A stretch of 64,000 bases of DNA from an uncultured Candidatus Saccharibacteria bacterium (lineage in GTDB: Bacteria; Patescibacteriota; Saccharimonadia; Saccharimonadales; Saccharimonadaceae): assembly GCA_938033875.1 (NCBI GenBank), contig CALHKG010000015.1:21701-85700 (forward strand), written 5' to 3'. Shown here piece by piece: positions 8,691 through 17,289 of this stretch (positions within the stretch are counted from its first letter, which is position 1; every line of letters begins with the position of its first letter). Both the position numbers and the translations under genes were made by a program. The notes beneath the pieces were generated by a model. It did no database searches. It had not been told where the DNA came from and was given only the letters and a program-made list of their open reading frames with translations.

Positions 8691-9710
8691 ATGGAAAAGA
8701 TCTTGAAGATACTTAATACTCGGTTTTGTAAGTTAGCTAAAAATAGTGCCACCGAGAAGCGCGCACACCGATATTCTCGAAACTCGCTAAGACGAGGCAA
8801 TAAAGCTGAAGGTGATAAATATCAAAGACTATTTGTAAAGAAATCATTACAATATTTACCGCATCATCTATTATTAGCGGTTTCTCATAGAATACGATTG
8901 CGATGGGCTGAAAAAATATTAGACAAATTTGCCAGAAAATACATAATCAAGCCAAAATCAATACGCCAGTTTAAAGAGTCTGAAATAAAAGAATATCAAA
9001 AACTGACGAAAGGTACTCAGTTTTGGCATGGTACCGGCCGCTGGCAGCATGGTGAGCACGGTATAACTGATGTCCTGAAAAGTTTTTGTGATGCTGCCGG
9101 ACTTAAGCCAGTACGTGATGTGTATGCAGTATTTGGCGGGAGTAAGCAACGTGTTGTGTATTCGGTTTCACTGTGTCGGAGCAGAATGATCGCGCGATCA
9201 TATGCTGATATGCACGGCGTTGGCTGGAAAGAAGAAAATCGTTACGGTGATGCGCTTACATGGGTGTCGTATTATTATGGCATGTTTTACGCTCGTCTAT
9301 TTATAACTAGCGGTTTTAAAATGATGCGTCGCTGGAAAGCGTGGCGAGCATTGTCTCATGATAATAATGGTGATAATACTTGGGGTAAAAAAGTAAATAG
9401 CCAAGCGCGAAATGTATGGGACGTTTTTTGCTTAGGTAGTGACATATCTGGAAATTATCCGATATTAATTGGTGTGAAAAATATTGATTCACAGATAAAA
9501 CTAGATAAGCCAATGTCTCAATACGAAGTTCGTGCTAGTAAACTGATAAATATTGCAAATATTTCACATATGGAAGTACCGTATGACAAGCAAGATGAAG
9601 TGCGAAAGTTATTGCGCAAACACGATGTTAAATTGCCAGTAACGAGTATAGAATTAGGCGAATATGTTAGCTCAAAAGAGCGTTTTATTGACCTGATTAG
9701 CGCTTTGTAG
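8691..9710 (+). CDS. Unknown protein with possible ADP-ribosyltransferase-like motifs
   Basis: 339 aa, not recognised. The first ~60 residues are very basic. The middle contains FWHGTGRW (about residues 107-114), a conserved-looking VYAVFGG and a VSLCRSRMIARSYADMHG segment (about 155-172). The HGT strand followed by a serine/tyrosine strand is reminiscent of the His and Tyr motifs of the PARP/ADP-ribosyltransferase fold, but this is only a resemblance. No signal peptide or membrane span. A -10-like TATAGT at 8680-8685 ends 5 nt before the ATG. More AT-rich than its neighbours. Confidence 0.55.
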   Translation: MEKILKILNTRFCKLAKNSATEKRAHRYSRNSLRRGNKAEGDKYQRLFVKKSLQYLPHHLLLAVSHRIRLRWAEKILDKFARKYIIKPKSIRQFKESEIKEYQKLTKGTQFWHGTGRWQHGEHGITDVLKSFCDAAGLKPVRDVYAVFGGSKQRVVYSVSLCRSRMIARSYADMHGVGWKEENRYGDALTWVSYYYGMFYARLFITSGFKMMRRWKAWRALSHDNNGDNTWGKKVNSQARNVWDVFCLGSDISGNYPILIGVKNIDSQIKLDKPMSQYEVRASKLINIANISHMEVPYDKQDEVRKLLRKHDVKLPVTSIELGEYVSSKERFIDLISAL

Positions 9711-9722
9711 TTATATGAAATT

Positions 9723-10070
9723 ATGACAAAGTATAAAATTGAACGGATTTATGAGCCGACCGCGTCAGATGATAGTTATCGTGTGCTGATCGATCGATTG
9801 TGGCCGCGCGGAATTAGCAAAGAACGAGCTGCATTGGATGAGTGGAATAAAGAAATTGCCCCAACTGATGAATTGCGTAAATGGTTTAACCACGACCCAG
9901 AAAAATTTCCGGAATTTTCTCGCCGTTATATGAAGGAGCTGGATAATAATCCTGCGGCTGCCGAAGCAAAGAATAGTTGGAACAAACAATCTGCAGTTAC
10001 ACTGCTATATGGCGCCAAAGATGCGGAACATAATCAGGCGATAGTTCTCAAAAAGTGGTTGGAAGATTAG
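9723..10070 (+). CDS. DUF488-family (YeaO-like) protein
   Basis: 115 aa. The signature LIDRLWPRGISKERAALDEWNKEIAP (about residues 22-47) and WFNHDPEKFPEF identify the DUF488 family. The biochemical role is unknown; the conserved Arg/Trp/His residues suggest an enzyme or nucleic-acid binder. A weak promoter TTGACC-18-TATATG precedes it. Confidence 0.88.
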   Translation: MTKYKIERIYEPTASDDSYRVLIDRLWPRGISKERAALDEWNKEIAPTDELRKWFNHDPEKFPEFSRRYMKELDNNPAAAEAKNSWNKQSAVTLLYGAKDAEHNQAIVLKKWLED

Positions 10071-10089
10071 TCAATCGCTAGAATAATGC

Positions 10090-10118
10090 TTGCATAATTG
10101 TCGTGTTTAGATTGTAAT
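10090..10118 (+). promoter_or_regulatory. uvrC promoter
   Basis: TTGCAT (10090-10095), 17-nt spacer, TGTAAT (10113-10118). The -10 ends 7 nt before the uvrC ATG at 10126, so the message is expected to be leaderless. Confidence 0.6.
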
Positions 10119-10125
10119 ATATTTA

Positions 10126-11703
10126 ATGAATCAAGCATTGCAAGCCAAGCTGAAGACTTTGCCGCGAACGCCCGGTGTTTATTTTCATAAGTCGGCGAGC
10201 GGCGAGGTAATTTATGTTGGCAAGGCGGCGGTTCTTAAAAACCGCGTACGTCAGTATTTTCAAGATTCGCGCGGGCGAGACAATAAAACTATGGCGCTGG
10301 TGGCGGAGATTTTTGATACTGATTGGATTGAAACTGAGAGTGAGGTTGATGCGCTATTTTTGGAAAGTGAGATGATCAAGCGTTATATGCCGCGATACAA
10401 TGTTCTGTTGCGTGATGATAAGTCTCAGATGTATGTTCGGATTGATATGAAAAGCGATTGGCCGACGGTCAGTTTTACGCGGAATCCTGCCGATGATGGT
10501 GCGGATTATTTTGGTCCATTTTACAATGGTTTTGCGTTAAAAAAGGCATTGCGCTATTTGAGGCGAATTTTTCCATATCTCACTCACCAAAGACGCCCTG
10601 GGCAATCAAAGTTGGATGAAGATTTGGGCTTAAGTCCAAAAATAAGTGATGGCTCGGACGCGTATAAAGCTGGTTTGCGTAAATTGATAAGTTATATCAA
10701 GGGAAATCGCAAGGCTATTGCCGTGGAGCTAGAGCGTGATATGAAAACGGCTGCGGGACTTCACGATTTTGAGCGGGCGGCAAGTCTGAGGAATAAGTTG
10801 CGCGCCATGCAAGAGCTTCAGCGACGCGTTATGTTTGGCGATAAGGAATTTTTGGATATTTCAAAAGATAAGGCGCTGGCTGATTTAGCAAAACTACTTG
10901 GCTTGAAAAATATTCCAGTGCGAATTGAGGGTTATGATATTTCGCATATGAGCGGACGCCAAGTCGTGGCGAGTATGGTGGTCTTTACGAATGGTGCGAG
11001 CGATCGTGCGGAATATCGCAAATTTAAGGTGGGTGAAAAAAACGACGACACTGGAAATATGTATGAGGTGATTTTTAGGCGGCTTGGCGAGCGAAATATC
11101 AAAAGCTGGGGTCGTCCGGATCTGTTGTTGATTGACGGTGGAAAGGGTCAACTCTCGACGGCGATTAAGGCAAGGGATGAGCGCGGAATAAAATTGCCAA
11201 TTATCAGCATAGCTAAGCGAGAAGAGGAAATTATTATTCATAAAATTGGCTCGCAAATTGACGTATCGTATATTGAAGAATTGCAAAAATCTATTCATCG
11301 GGATATTGCTATTTATGAGGATGGTGATGTATATGTAGTGAATTTGCATCCTACTCAGCGCAACGCCGGATCTCATTCAAAGAATCTACGAGGCTCTGCT
11401 ATCGATGACGATTCCAGCAGGGACAATTTTACAAAAAGTTCTATTGCGACGACAGATATTGTCAAGCTTTTCCAGCGGATTCGTGACGAGTCGCACCGAT
11501 TTGCTGTGAGCTATCATACAGCGCTGAAGCGTCAAAATCAGACGAAAAATCAACTGGAGGAAATTCCGGGAATTGGTCCAAAGACGCGTGCGAAATTGTT
11601 GAGGAAATTTGGTAGTGTGAAAAAAATTATCGAGGCGGATTATACGGAATTGCAGGCGGAAGTTGGCTCGAAAAAGGCGAATTTGATTAAGCACTTATCT
11701 TAA
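10126..11703 (+). CDS. uvrC: UvrABC excinuclease subunit C
   Basis: 525 aa, somewhat shorter than the usual ~600. Domains in order: GIY-YIG nuclease (PGVYFHKSASGEVIYVGKA, residues 12-30) for the 3' incision, a UvrB-interacting UVR segment (near 205-235), the RNase H-like domain for the 5' incision (GYDISHMSG near 268; LLLIDGGKGQ near 336), and a C-terminal helix-hairpin-helix (IPGIGPKTRAKLLRKFGS near 482). UvrA and UvrB are both encoded in this window, so the complete NER set is present. Confidence 0.97.
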   Translation: MNQALQAKLKTLPRTPGVYFHKSASGEVIYVGKAAVLKNRVRQYFQDSRGRDNKTMALVAEIFDTDWIETESEVDALFLESEMIKRYMPRYNVLLRDDKSQMYVRIDMKSDWPTVSFTRNPADDGADYFGPFYNGFALKKALRYLRRIFPYLTHQRRPGQSKLDEDLGLSPKISDGSDAYKAGLRKLISYIKGNRKAIAVELERDMKTAAGLHDFERAASLRNKLRAMQELQRRVMFGDKEFLDISKDKALADLAKLLGLKNIPVRIEGYDISHMSGRQVVASMVVFTNGASDRAEYRKFKVGEKNDDTGNMYEVIFRRLGERNIKSWGRPDLLLIDGGKGQLSTAIKARDERGIKLPIISIAKREEEIIIHKIGSQIDVSYIEELQKSIHRDIAIYEDGDVYVVNLHPTQRNAGSHSKNLRGSAIDDDSSRDNFTKSSIATTDIVKLFQRIRDESHRFAVSYHTALKRQNQTKNQLEEIPGIGPKTRAKLLRKFGSVKKIIEADYTELQAEVGSKKANLIKHLS

Positions 11704-11717
11704 AATCAAGCATTCAA

Positions 11718-11746
11718 TCGACAATAAAGCATAAATTATATATAAT
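11718..11746 (+). promoter_or_regulatory. Promoter of the holin-like/secG operon
   Basis: TCGACA (11718-11723), 17 nt, TATAAT (11741-11746), ending 7 nt before the ATG at 11754. Confidence 0.65.
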
Positions 11747-11753
11747 AAGACTA

Positions 11754-12128
11754 ATGAAAAGACAATTTGCAACGTTTTTGATTCGGCTAATTCTTAACTC
11801 GGTAGGTATTTGGGTTGCAGTGCGGTTGCTTGGAAATGAAACTCCGGGTGCAACTTCTGCGTGGACGTTTATGATGGCGGGGTTGATATTTTCGGTAGTG
11901 AATAGTGTATTGAAACCAATTGTTACAATTCTAGCTCTGCCAGCAATTCTATTGACATTAGGACTGTTTACCTTAATTGTAAATGGCTTTATGGTTTATA
12001 TTTCATTAGCTTTGGCGCCAGGAATTTCTATGACTTTTGCGCATTCAATTATTGCCGGGATTATATTGAGTTTGGTAAACTATATTATAAGTAGCGCGCT
12101 GGTTTTGCAGCGGGAAGAAAAGGAGTAA
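11754..12128 (+). CDS. Phage-holin-4-like small membrane protein (PF04020-type)
   Basis: 124 aa with four hydrophobic segments. The motif VNSVLKPIVTILALPAILLTLGLF (about residues 49-72) is characteristic of the PF04020 'phage holin family 4' proteins, which are common bacterial membrane proteins rather than true holins. The role is unknown. It leads an operon with secG, which starts 1 nt after its stop codon. Confidence 0.8.
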   Translation: MKRQFATFLIRLILNSVGIWVAVRLLGNETPGATSAWTFMMAGLIFSVVNSVLKPIVTILALPAILLTLGLFTLIVNGFMVYISLALAPGISMTFAHSIIAGIILSLVNYIISSALVLQREEKE

Positions 12129-12129
12129 T

Positions 12130-12366
12130 ATGTCAATTGATACAATTTTACCGTACGTGACGCTTGGATCTGCCGTACTGATGATTATCGCAATTTTGTT
12201 GCAACAACGAGGCGCAAGTTTGGGTGCAGGATTCGGCTCGTCTGGGGAATTATTCACTACTCGTCGCGGATTTGATAAAAACTTGTTTGATGTAACTATT
12301 GTTTTTGCGGTGATTTTTGTGCTATCGATTTTAGCAAGTATGATTTTGCCAGGATTGCAAAAATAG
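12130..12366 (+). CDS. secG: Preprotein translocase subunit SecG
   Basis: 78 aa with two membrane spans. The segment ILLQQRGASLGAGFGSSGELFTTRRG (about residues 22-47) is the SecG cytosolic loop signature. It is an accessory subunit of the SecYEG channel that assists SecA-driven export. AAAAGGAGT overlaps the end of the upstream gene and provides the ribosome site. Confidence 0.9.
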   Translation: MSIDTILPYVTLGSAVLMIIAILLQQRGASLGAGFGSSGELFTTRRGFDKNLFDVTIVFAVIFVLSILASMILPGLQK

Positions 12367-12376
12367 GAGAATAGAT

Positions 12377-14167
12377 TTGAGCTCGGATAATTCGTCATGG
12401 AATCGTTTTGCGCGGCTAAAAGTTTCCAGTAAAGATGTCAATAAGCGTCTGCGTAAGATTGAAAAGGGGAGCTTGCGTCATGCGCATAAATTCGTGACAT
12501 CCAGGCTGGATCGCTTATCTAATGTGCGACGTCGGGTTTCTGTCTGGATTATTCTAGTATTGGTGATGATTGGTGCCAGCGCGGTGCAGTGGCATATTTC
12601 TCGCAATTCTTTCACAACAATGGCGTACACTTCTGGCGGATCATATTCTGAGGGTGTGCTGGGTCCTTTGGAAAATCTAAATCCGATTTTCGCAAAAACC
12701 AATGCTGAAAAATCTGCCGCGAAGTTGCTATTTTCAAGTTTGTATCGATATGACTCAACGGGCAATATAAAGGCTGACATGGCGGATAGTATCAGCGTGA
12801 ATGATAAAGAAACTGAATATACGGTTAAGCTAAAGAAGGACTTGAAGTGGTCAGACGGACAAGATTTAACGGCGGACGACGTAATTTTTACATTGAAACT
12901 ATTAGCGAATCCAGAAGTTGGGGCTGAGATATCTGGCTGGAAGTCTATAAAATTCGAGAAAGTGTCTGACGATTCGGTGAAGTTTATCTTGCCGTCGTCA
13001 TATTCGCCGTTTGTCCACGCTTTGACATTCCCGATTATTCCTAAACATATATTAAAAGATGTTAAACCGTCGAATTTACGTGAACATGATTTTAATAAGT
13101 CGCCTATATCCAGCGGCCCATTCGCCTTTAGGTTGCTGCAGAATGTAACTAGCGATGGCAGTAAAAAAGTGCTATATTTGCAGTCGAACAGCAATTATTA
13201 TGGCAGCACGCCTAAGTTAGAGCGATTCCAGTTGTACGCGTATCCGACGCAGGATGATATTGCGAAAAGTTTGCGTACGCGAGAAATTACAGGAACTCCA
13301 GAATTGATTTATAACGATCAATCCGCCGAGGTAAAATCTATGTATGCCGCAGAAGCGCATTCTTTGAATAACGGAGTTTACGCGCTGTTTAATAACAACA
13401 GTCAGTTCTTGCGATCAAAAGCAGTTCGCCAAGCTTTGTCGCTCAGTGTCGACACATCCAAGCTACGCCAATCTTTGTCATTGTCTACAGAGGAATTATC
13501 TGGTCCAACGCTCAACAAATTCCTAGGAAATAATTCGAATTCGTCTAGTTATGACGTCAAGAAAGCGAAATCTCTACTTGACGCCGAGGGCTGGAAGAGT
13601 GTGAATAATGTTCGTCAGAAGGGAAATGATAAGTTAAAACTCAACGTGGTTGTTTTAAAGAATAGCAATTACGAAAAGGTCGTCAGATACTTGGCTCAAG
13701 TTTGGTATGACGAGCTGAACATAGAATCGGATATTAAGGTTGTCGATCCGAACGACGCCACTCAAAATATTCTTCAGACAGTTTTACAGCCGCGCAATTT
13801 TGATGTGTTGGTTTATGAGCTCTCCTTGGGTGGCGACCCCGATGTTTACGCCTATTGGCATTCTTCACAGGCAACCAACAATGGTTTGAATTTCTCCAAT
13901 TACAATAATGCGATAGCGGACGATGCTTTGGAGAGCGGTAGATCTAAGATTTCAGCGAAGCAACGCGCTGATCGTTATGCGAAGTTTACTGCCACTTGGC
14001 AAGCAGACGCCCCAGCGATTGCCTTGTATCAACCGAAGTTTGACTATATTCATATTCGGAACGTTAAAGCTCTCGACGCAAGCACCGAAGTTGTCAATCC
14101 CGTCGATCGCTATGTCGATGTTCAATATTGGGCGACAGAGAAAAAGTCCGTTTACAAAACCCCGTAA
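12377..14167 (+). CDS. ABC-type oligopeptide-like solute-binding protein (family 5), membrane-anchored
   Basis: 596 aa. A cytoplasmic ~50-residue basic N-terminus and one membrane span (about residues 56-75) tether the extracellular family-5 binding domain (start LNPIF, LKWSDGQDLTADDVIFTLKLL near 155-175, SGPFAFRLL). Such proteins bind peptides or other solutes for Opp/Dpp-type importers. No permease or ATPase partner is adjacent. The start is TTG at 12377, 6 nt after AGGAGA; no in-frame ATG lies nearby. It follows secG by 10 nt. Confidence 0.88.
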   Translation: MSSDNSSWNRFARLKVSSKDVNKRLRKIEKGSLRHAHKFVTSRLDRLSNVRRRVSVWIILVLVMIGASAVQWHISRNSFTTMAYTSGGSYSEGVLGPLENLNPIFAKTNAEKSAAKLLFSSLYRYDSTGNIKADMADSISVNDKETEYTVKLKKDLKWSDGQDLTADDVIFTLKLLANPEVGAEISGWKSIKFEKVSDDSVKFILPSSYSPFVHALTFPIIPKHILKDVKPSNLREHDFNKSPISSGPFAFRLLQNVTSDGSKKVLYLQSNSNYYGSTPKLERFQLYAYPTQDDIAKSLRTREITGTPELIYNDQSAEVKSMYAAEAHSLNNGVYALFNNNSQFLRSKAVRQALSLSVDTSKLRQSLSLSTEELSGPTLNKFLGNNSNSSSYDVKKAKSLLDAEGWKSVNNVRQKGNDKLKLNVVVLKNSNYEKVVRYLAQVWYDELNIESDIKVVDPNDATQNILQTVLQPRNFDVLVYELSLGGDPDVYAYWHSSQATNNGLNFSNYNNAIADDALESGRSKISAKQRADRYAKFTATWQADAPAIALYQPKFDYIHIRNVKALDASTEVVNPVDRYVDVQYWATEKKSVYKTP

Positions 14168-14178
14168 TCGGGTATAAT
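14151..14178 (+). promoter_or_regulatory. tRNA-Leu(GAG) promoter
   Basis: TTTACA (14151-14156), 16 nt, TATAAT (14173-14178), 13 nt before the mature tRNA 5' end. The -35 lies inside the 3' end of the binding-protein gene. Confidence 0.65.
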
Positions 14179-14191
14179 GGTAAGTGGCTAT

Positions 14192-14279
14192 GCGGGCGTG
14201 GCGGAATTGGTAGACGCGCTAGCTTGAGGGGCTAGTGAGCATTGCGCTCGTGGAAGTTCAAGTCTTCTCGCTCGCACCA
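14192..14279 (+). tRNA. tRNA-Leu (anticodon GAG)
   Basis: 88 nt class-II tRNA with encoded CCA. Acceptor GCGGGCG pairs with CGCTCGC. The anticodon stem CTAGC/GCTAG encloses TTGAGGG, anticodon GAG (reads CUC/CUU). A long variable arm is present. Confidence 0.96.
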
Positions 14280-14347
14280 AACATATTGCAATTATTGGAT
14301 GAATTGTTTGTGATATGTTTTGTAAAATCTGATATAATAAAAGCGGT

Positions 14348-14421
14348 GGCGCGTTGGCGGAGCGGTTACGCAGAGGTCTGCAAAACCTTTTAGACGAGTT
14401 CGACTCTCGTACGTGCCTCCA
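14348..14421 (+). tRNA. tRNA-Cys (anticodon GCA)
   Basis: 74 nt with encoded CCA. Acceptor GGCGCGT pairs with ACGTGCC (one G-U) and the discriminator base is T, as expected for tRNA-Cys. The anticodon loop contains GCA. A -10 TATAAT lies at 14333-14338. Confidence 0.95.
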
Positions 14422-14432
14422 ATTTTTTGATG

Positions 14433-14460
14433 AATAGTCCTGAGTATTGGGCTATTTTTT
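14433..14460 (+). terminator. Rho-independent terminator after tRNA-Cys
   Basis: AATAGTCC (14433-14440) pairs with GGGCTATT (14449-14456), one G-U, followed by a T run. Confidence 0.75.
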
Positions 14461-14546
14461 ATTTTGCGAAATTGTACAATTTACTTAGCGAATATAGTAT
14501 AATATAAACAGTCTGGCGCGTAGGTGTCTGGATTGTATATAAATAA

Positions 14547-14632
14547 GCGCGAGTGGCGGAATTGGTAGACGCGAGGGACTTAAAATCCCTTGACCAAAAG
14601 TCGTGCGGGTTCGATTCCCGCCTTGCGCACCA
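14547..14632 (+). tRNA. tRNA-Leu (anticodon TAA)
   Basis: 86 nt class-II tRNA with encoded CCA. Acceptor GCGCGAG/CTTGCGC; anticodon stem AGGGA/TCCCT encloses CTTAAAA, anticodon TAA (reads UUA/UUG, the favoured leucine codons in this genome). It lies 48 nt upstream of lemA. Confidence 0.96.
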
Positions 14633-14680
14633 AAGTTGTAAAGAAAGTAATATTGAATAGGAAAGGGACAAAGGTAAGAA

Positions 14681-15250
14681 ATGAGTCCATTGGTAATTGT
14701 ACTTATTGTTACAGTGGTAGTTTTATTAGTACTCGTAGGAGTTGTAATCGGTGCGTACAACAGTTTGGTGGTACTACGCAACCGCGTAGAAGAAGCGTGG
14801 AGTGATATTACTGTTCAGCTAAAGCGCCGAACTGATTTAATTCCAAATTTGGTCAATTCAGTAAAAGGCTACGCTACACACGAAAAAGAAGTGTTTGAGA
14901 AGGTTGCAGAAGCTCGTTCAGCAATTATGAATGCTGGCAGCGTGGCTGAAACCGCTAAGGCTGAAAATGCTTTGGAAGGCGCGTTGAAGAGCTTGTTTGC
15001 CGTATCTGAGGCTTACCCAGAATTGAAAGCAAATCAAAACTTCTTGCAATTACAACAGGAATTGGTTGACACTGAGGACAAAATCCAAGCAGCTCGCCGA
15101 TTCTACAATGGTGGCGTTCGCGACTTAAACACGAAGATTCAGACTTTCCCAACAAACATCATCGCGGGAATGTTTGGCTTCCAAGCTAAGGAATTCTTCG
15201 ACGTTGAGGACCGTGCAAGCGTTGAAAATCCAGTTGAAGTAAAGTTCTAA
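14681..15250 (+). CDS. lemA: LemA-family membrane protein
   Basis: 189 aa. One N-terminal membrane span (residues 4-26) with a short external N-terminus, then a helical-bundle domain with the LemA signature YNSLVVLRNRVEEAWSDI and RRTDLIPNLV (residues 27-60). The function is unknown. LemA is commonly encoded beside HtpX, as here (htpX starts 63 nt downstream, after a terminator), suggesting a shared role in membrane protein quality control. Confidence 0.93.
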   Translation: MSPLVIVLIVTVVVLLVLVGVVIGAYNSLVVLRNRVEEAWSDITVQLKRRTDLIPNLVNSVKGYATHEKEVFEKVAEARSAIMNAGSVAETAKAENALEGALKSLFAVSEAYPELKANQNFLQLQQELVDTEDKIQAARRFYNGGVRDLNTKIQTFPTNIIAGMFGFQAKEFFDVEDRASVENPVEVKF

Positions 15251-15265
15251 TTGAACCTTGAAATG

Positions 15266-15299
15266 AAAATCGCTCGTCTATTTTTAGCGGGCGATTTTT
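15266..15299 (+). terminator. Rho-independent terminator after lemA
   Basis: AAAATCGCTCG (15266-15276) pairs with CGGGCGATTTT (15288-15298), one G-U pair, ending in a T run. The htpX -10 box begins 3 nt later, so lemA and htpX are separately transcribed although adjacent. Confidence 0.8.
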
Positions 15300-15301
15300 G
15301 G

Positions 15302-15307
15302 TATAAT
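15302..15307 (+). promoter_or_regulatory. -10 box of htpX
   Basis: TATAAT ends 6 nt before the ATG at 15314. It sits immediately after the lemA terminator. Confidence 0.65.
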
Positions 15308-15313
15308 TAACAT

Positions 15314-16189
15314 ATGTACAATGCAGTTTCTCAAAACAAACGCAACACAATATTAATTATGTCTGTGTTTGTAATAATTATTGGAATTATCGGTCTGTTT
15401 ATTGGAGCGGCGACGGATAGCTATTCACTAGCGCTCATCATTTTTATATGTGCAATGTTATATGCTTGGCTGCAATATTTTATAGCTGGTAAGTTGGCTA
15501 TGATGATGACTGGCGCTCAGGAAATTAGTAAAAATGACGCTCCTGAACTTTGGCGAGTGGTGGAAAATTTGTCTATCGCTTCTGGTATGCCGATGCCGAA
15601 AGTCTATATTATCGACGATCCAGCTCCAAATGCTTTTGCGACCGGTCGCGACCCAAATCATGCCATTGTCGGTGCAACCACTGGGCTTTTGGATATTATG
15701 GACAAGCGTGAGCTGGAGGCTGTTATGGCGCATGAAATGAGCCACGTGCGAAATTACGACATCCGCGTGAGTATGATTGCTTTTGGTTTGGTTAGCGCAA
15801 TTGGGTTATTTGCAGATTTGGCGCTTAGAATGATGTTTTATAGTGACGATCGTGACAGAGATGTTAATCCTATCGTCTACGCTCTCGGGCTGATCGTGGT
15901 TATATTGGCGCCGCTTTTGGCAACAATAACTCAATTGGCGGTTAGTAGACAGCGTGAATATCTGGCGGATGCTTCGGGTGTGCTATTGACACGAGATACT
16001 GAAGGGCTAGCAAGCGCGCTGGAAAAATTGCGCCAATACGGCAGACCAATGCAAAAACAAAGTTCTTCCACTGCCAATTTGTTCATGAATAATCCTTTGA
16101 AACCCGGATTTTTCTCGAAACTATTTAGTACTCATCCACCACTAGAAGACAGAATTGCAAGGTTGAGAAATAACGCAACAAAGATGTAA
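15314..16189 (+). CDS. htpX: HtpX-type M48 zinc metalloprotease
   Basis: 291 aa. Two N-terminal membrane spans (about residues 14-33 and 36-55), catalytic HEMSH motif (AVMAHEMSHVRNYD, near residues 136-149), two further spans, and the third zinc ligand Glu in REYLADASGV (near 215). It degrades damaged membrane proteins from the cytoplasmic face. It is followed 2 nt later by a membrane-protein gene, implying co-transcription. Confidence 0.95.
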   Translation: MYNAVSQNKRNTILIMSVFVIIIGIIGLFIGAATDSYSLALIIFICAMLYAWLQYFIAGKLAMMMTGAQEISKNDAPELWRVVENLSIASGMPMPKVYIIDDPAPNAFATGRDPNHAIVGATTGLLDIMDKRELEAVMAHEMSHVRNYDIRVSMIAFGLVSAIGLFADLALRMMFYSDDRDRDVNPIVYALGLIVVILAPLLATITQLAVSRQREYLADASGVLLTRDTEGLASALEKLRQYGRPMQKQSSSTANLFMNNPLKPGFFSKLFSTHPPLEDRIARLRNNATKM

Positions 16190-16191
16190 TT

Positions 16192-17289
16192 ATGGCGACG
16201 AAAACCTCCAAAAAACGAGTAATCAAGAATCCTAAGAAGTCAAATGCTGATCATAAAAAAGGTGTGTGGCCTGGTATTAAACGGGACTTTAGTAAATTAA
16301 ATCAGCAGCGACGTAATTTTCTGCAGCGTCGCCCTCATCGTAGTTTTCGGCTAACTAAGCGACGAGATTACCAACGAGATCTTAAAATTCCAGGATATTG
16401 GTCGCTGACCAGTGAGGCTTGCTGTCTAGTGTGGCGAAATAAGAAGACTTTCCTGGCGTTAATTCTCGTTATGTCGATATTGACGTTTGCCTTAGCCAGC
16501 GTCATGTCGCAAGATACATACCAACAACTTAAAGACGTGATGAATCAGGCTGAGTCGAATGGATTCGGCGGAATTTATACAACAATTAGCCTATTCTCTG
16601 GCGTTGCGGTTAGTTATATTTCCGGTAGTGGAACGGCTGGTGGAAATGTTCAGCAAGCGGCGGGAATCTTTCTGGGACTATTAACTTGGCTGTCGTCCGT
16701 TTGGCTGACACGAGCTATTTTAATTGGTAAAAAACCGAAAATGCGCGACGGCTTGTATAGTTCGGGGTCGCCCATAATTGCGCTGATAATTGTCGTCGGA
16801 GTTTTCCTAATTCAAATGGTGCCGGCGGCAGTGGCGGTGATTATTTATAGCGCGCTTAATGCTTCGGGAGTGTTAAATCAAACGCCGATTCTGATGGCGG
16901 CTGGCGGTGCGGCGATTCTAATAGTGGCGATGTCCGTCTATTGGGCGACCTCTACGGTTTTTGCGATGATCGTCGTAACATTGCCGGGAATGTATCCGTT
17001 TCATGCGCTGCGTTTGTCGGGTGATATTGTGACGGGTCGAAGACTGAGGATTTTGCTGAGATTTGCGTGGGCTGTTGTTCTGTCTGTGCTTTTGTGGGCG
17101 GTCGTTCTGATTCCGGTAATTCTGCTTGACGGCGCGCTGAAGGGATGGATTAGTGGTATCGACTGGCTGCCAATTGTCCCGACAACTGGCTTGATTTTAC
17201 TTTACGTAACGATAATTATGATTTCTGTGTATGTTTATTTGTTCTACAGAAAGGTGGTTGAAAGTGACACCAAAAAAACCAAGAATTGA
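16192..17289 (+). CDS. Multi-span membrane protein, unknown function
   Basis: 365 aa. A very basic cytoplasmic N-terminus (~75 residues, rich in Lys/Arg) precedes about six membrane spans. No motif was recognised. The gene lies between htpX and ligA with 2 nt spacing upstream, and its 3' end overlaps the ligA start by 26 nt, so the three genes probably form one transcript. Confidence 0.75.
   Translation: MATKTSKKRVIKNPKKSNADHKKGVWPGIKRDFSKLNQQRRNFLQRRPHRSFRLTKRRDYQRDLKIPGYWSLTSEACCLVWRNKKTFLALILVMSILTFALASVMSQDTYQQLKDVMNQAESNGFGGIYTTISLFSGVAVSYISGSGTAGGNVQQAAGIFLGLLTWLSSVWLTRAILIGKKPKMRDGLYSSGSPIIALIIVVGVFLIQMVPAAVAVIIYSALNASGVLNQTPILMAAGGAAILIVAMSVYWATSTVFAMIVVTLPGMYPFHALRLSGDIVTGRRLRILLRFAWAVVLSVLLWAVVLIPVILLDGALKGWISGIDWLPIVPTTGLILLYVTIIMISVYVYLFYRKVVESDTKKTKN

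Noticed and set aside
11754..12128. Phage origin for the holin-4-like gene
   Set aside because: PF04020-type proteins are ordinary chromosomal membrane proteins; no other phage genes are near and it is in an operon with secG.
12478..13194. 238-aa minus-strand frame opposite the solute-binding protein
   Set aside because: Antisense of a well-supported family-5 binding protein; no start signals.
14281..14640. Minus-strand frames over the tRNA cluster (14459-14781)
   Set aside because: Antisense of clear tRNA genes and the lemA start.
17231..17263. Longer LigA start at 17231
   Set aside because: Residues before 17264 are out-of-frame overlap with the upstream membrane protein; GTG at 17264 has the ribosome site.
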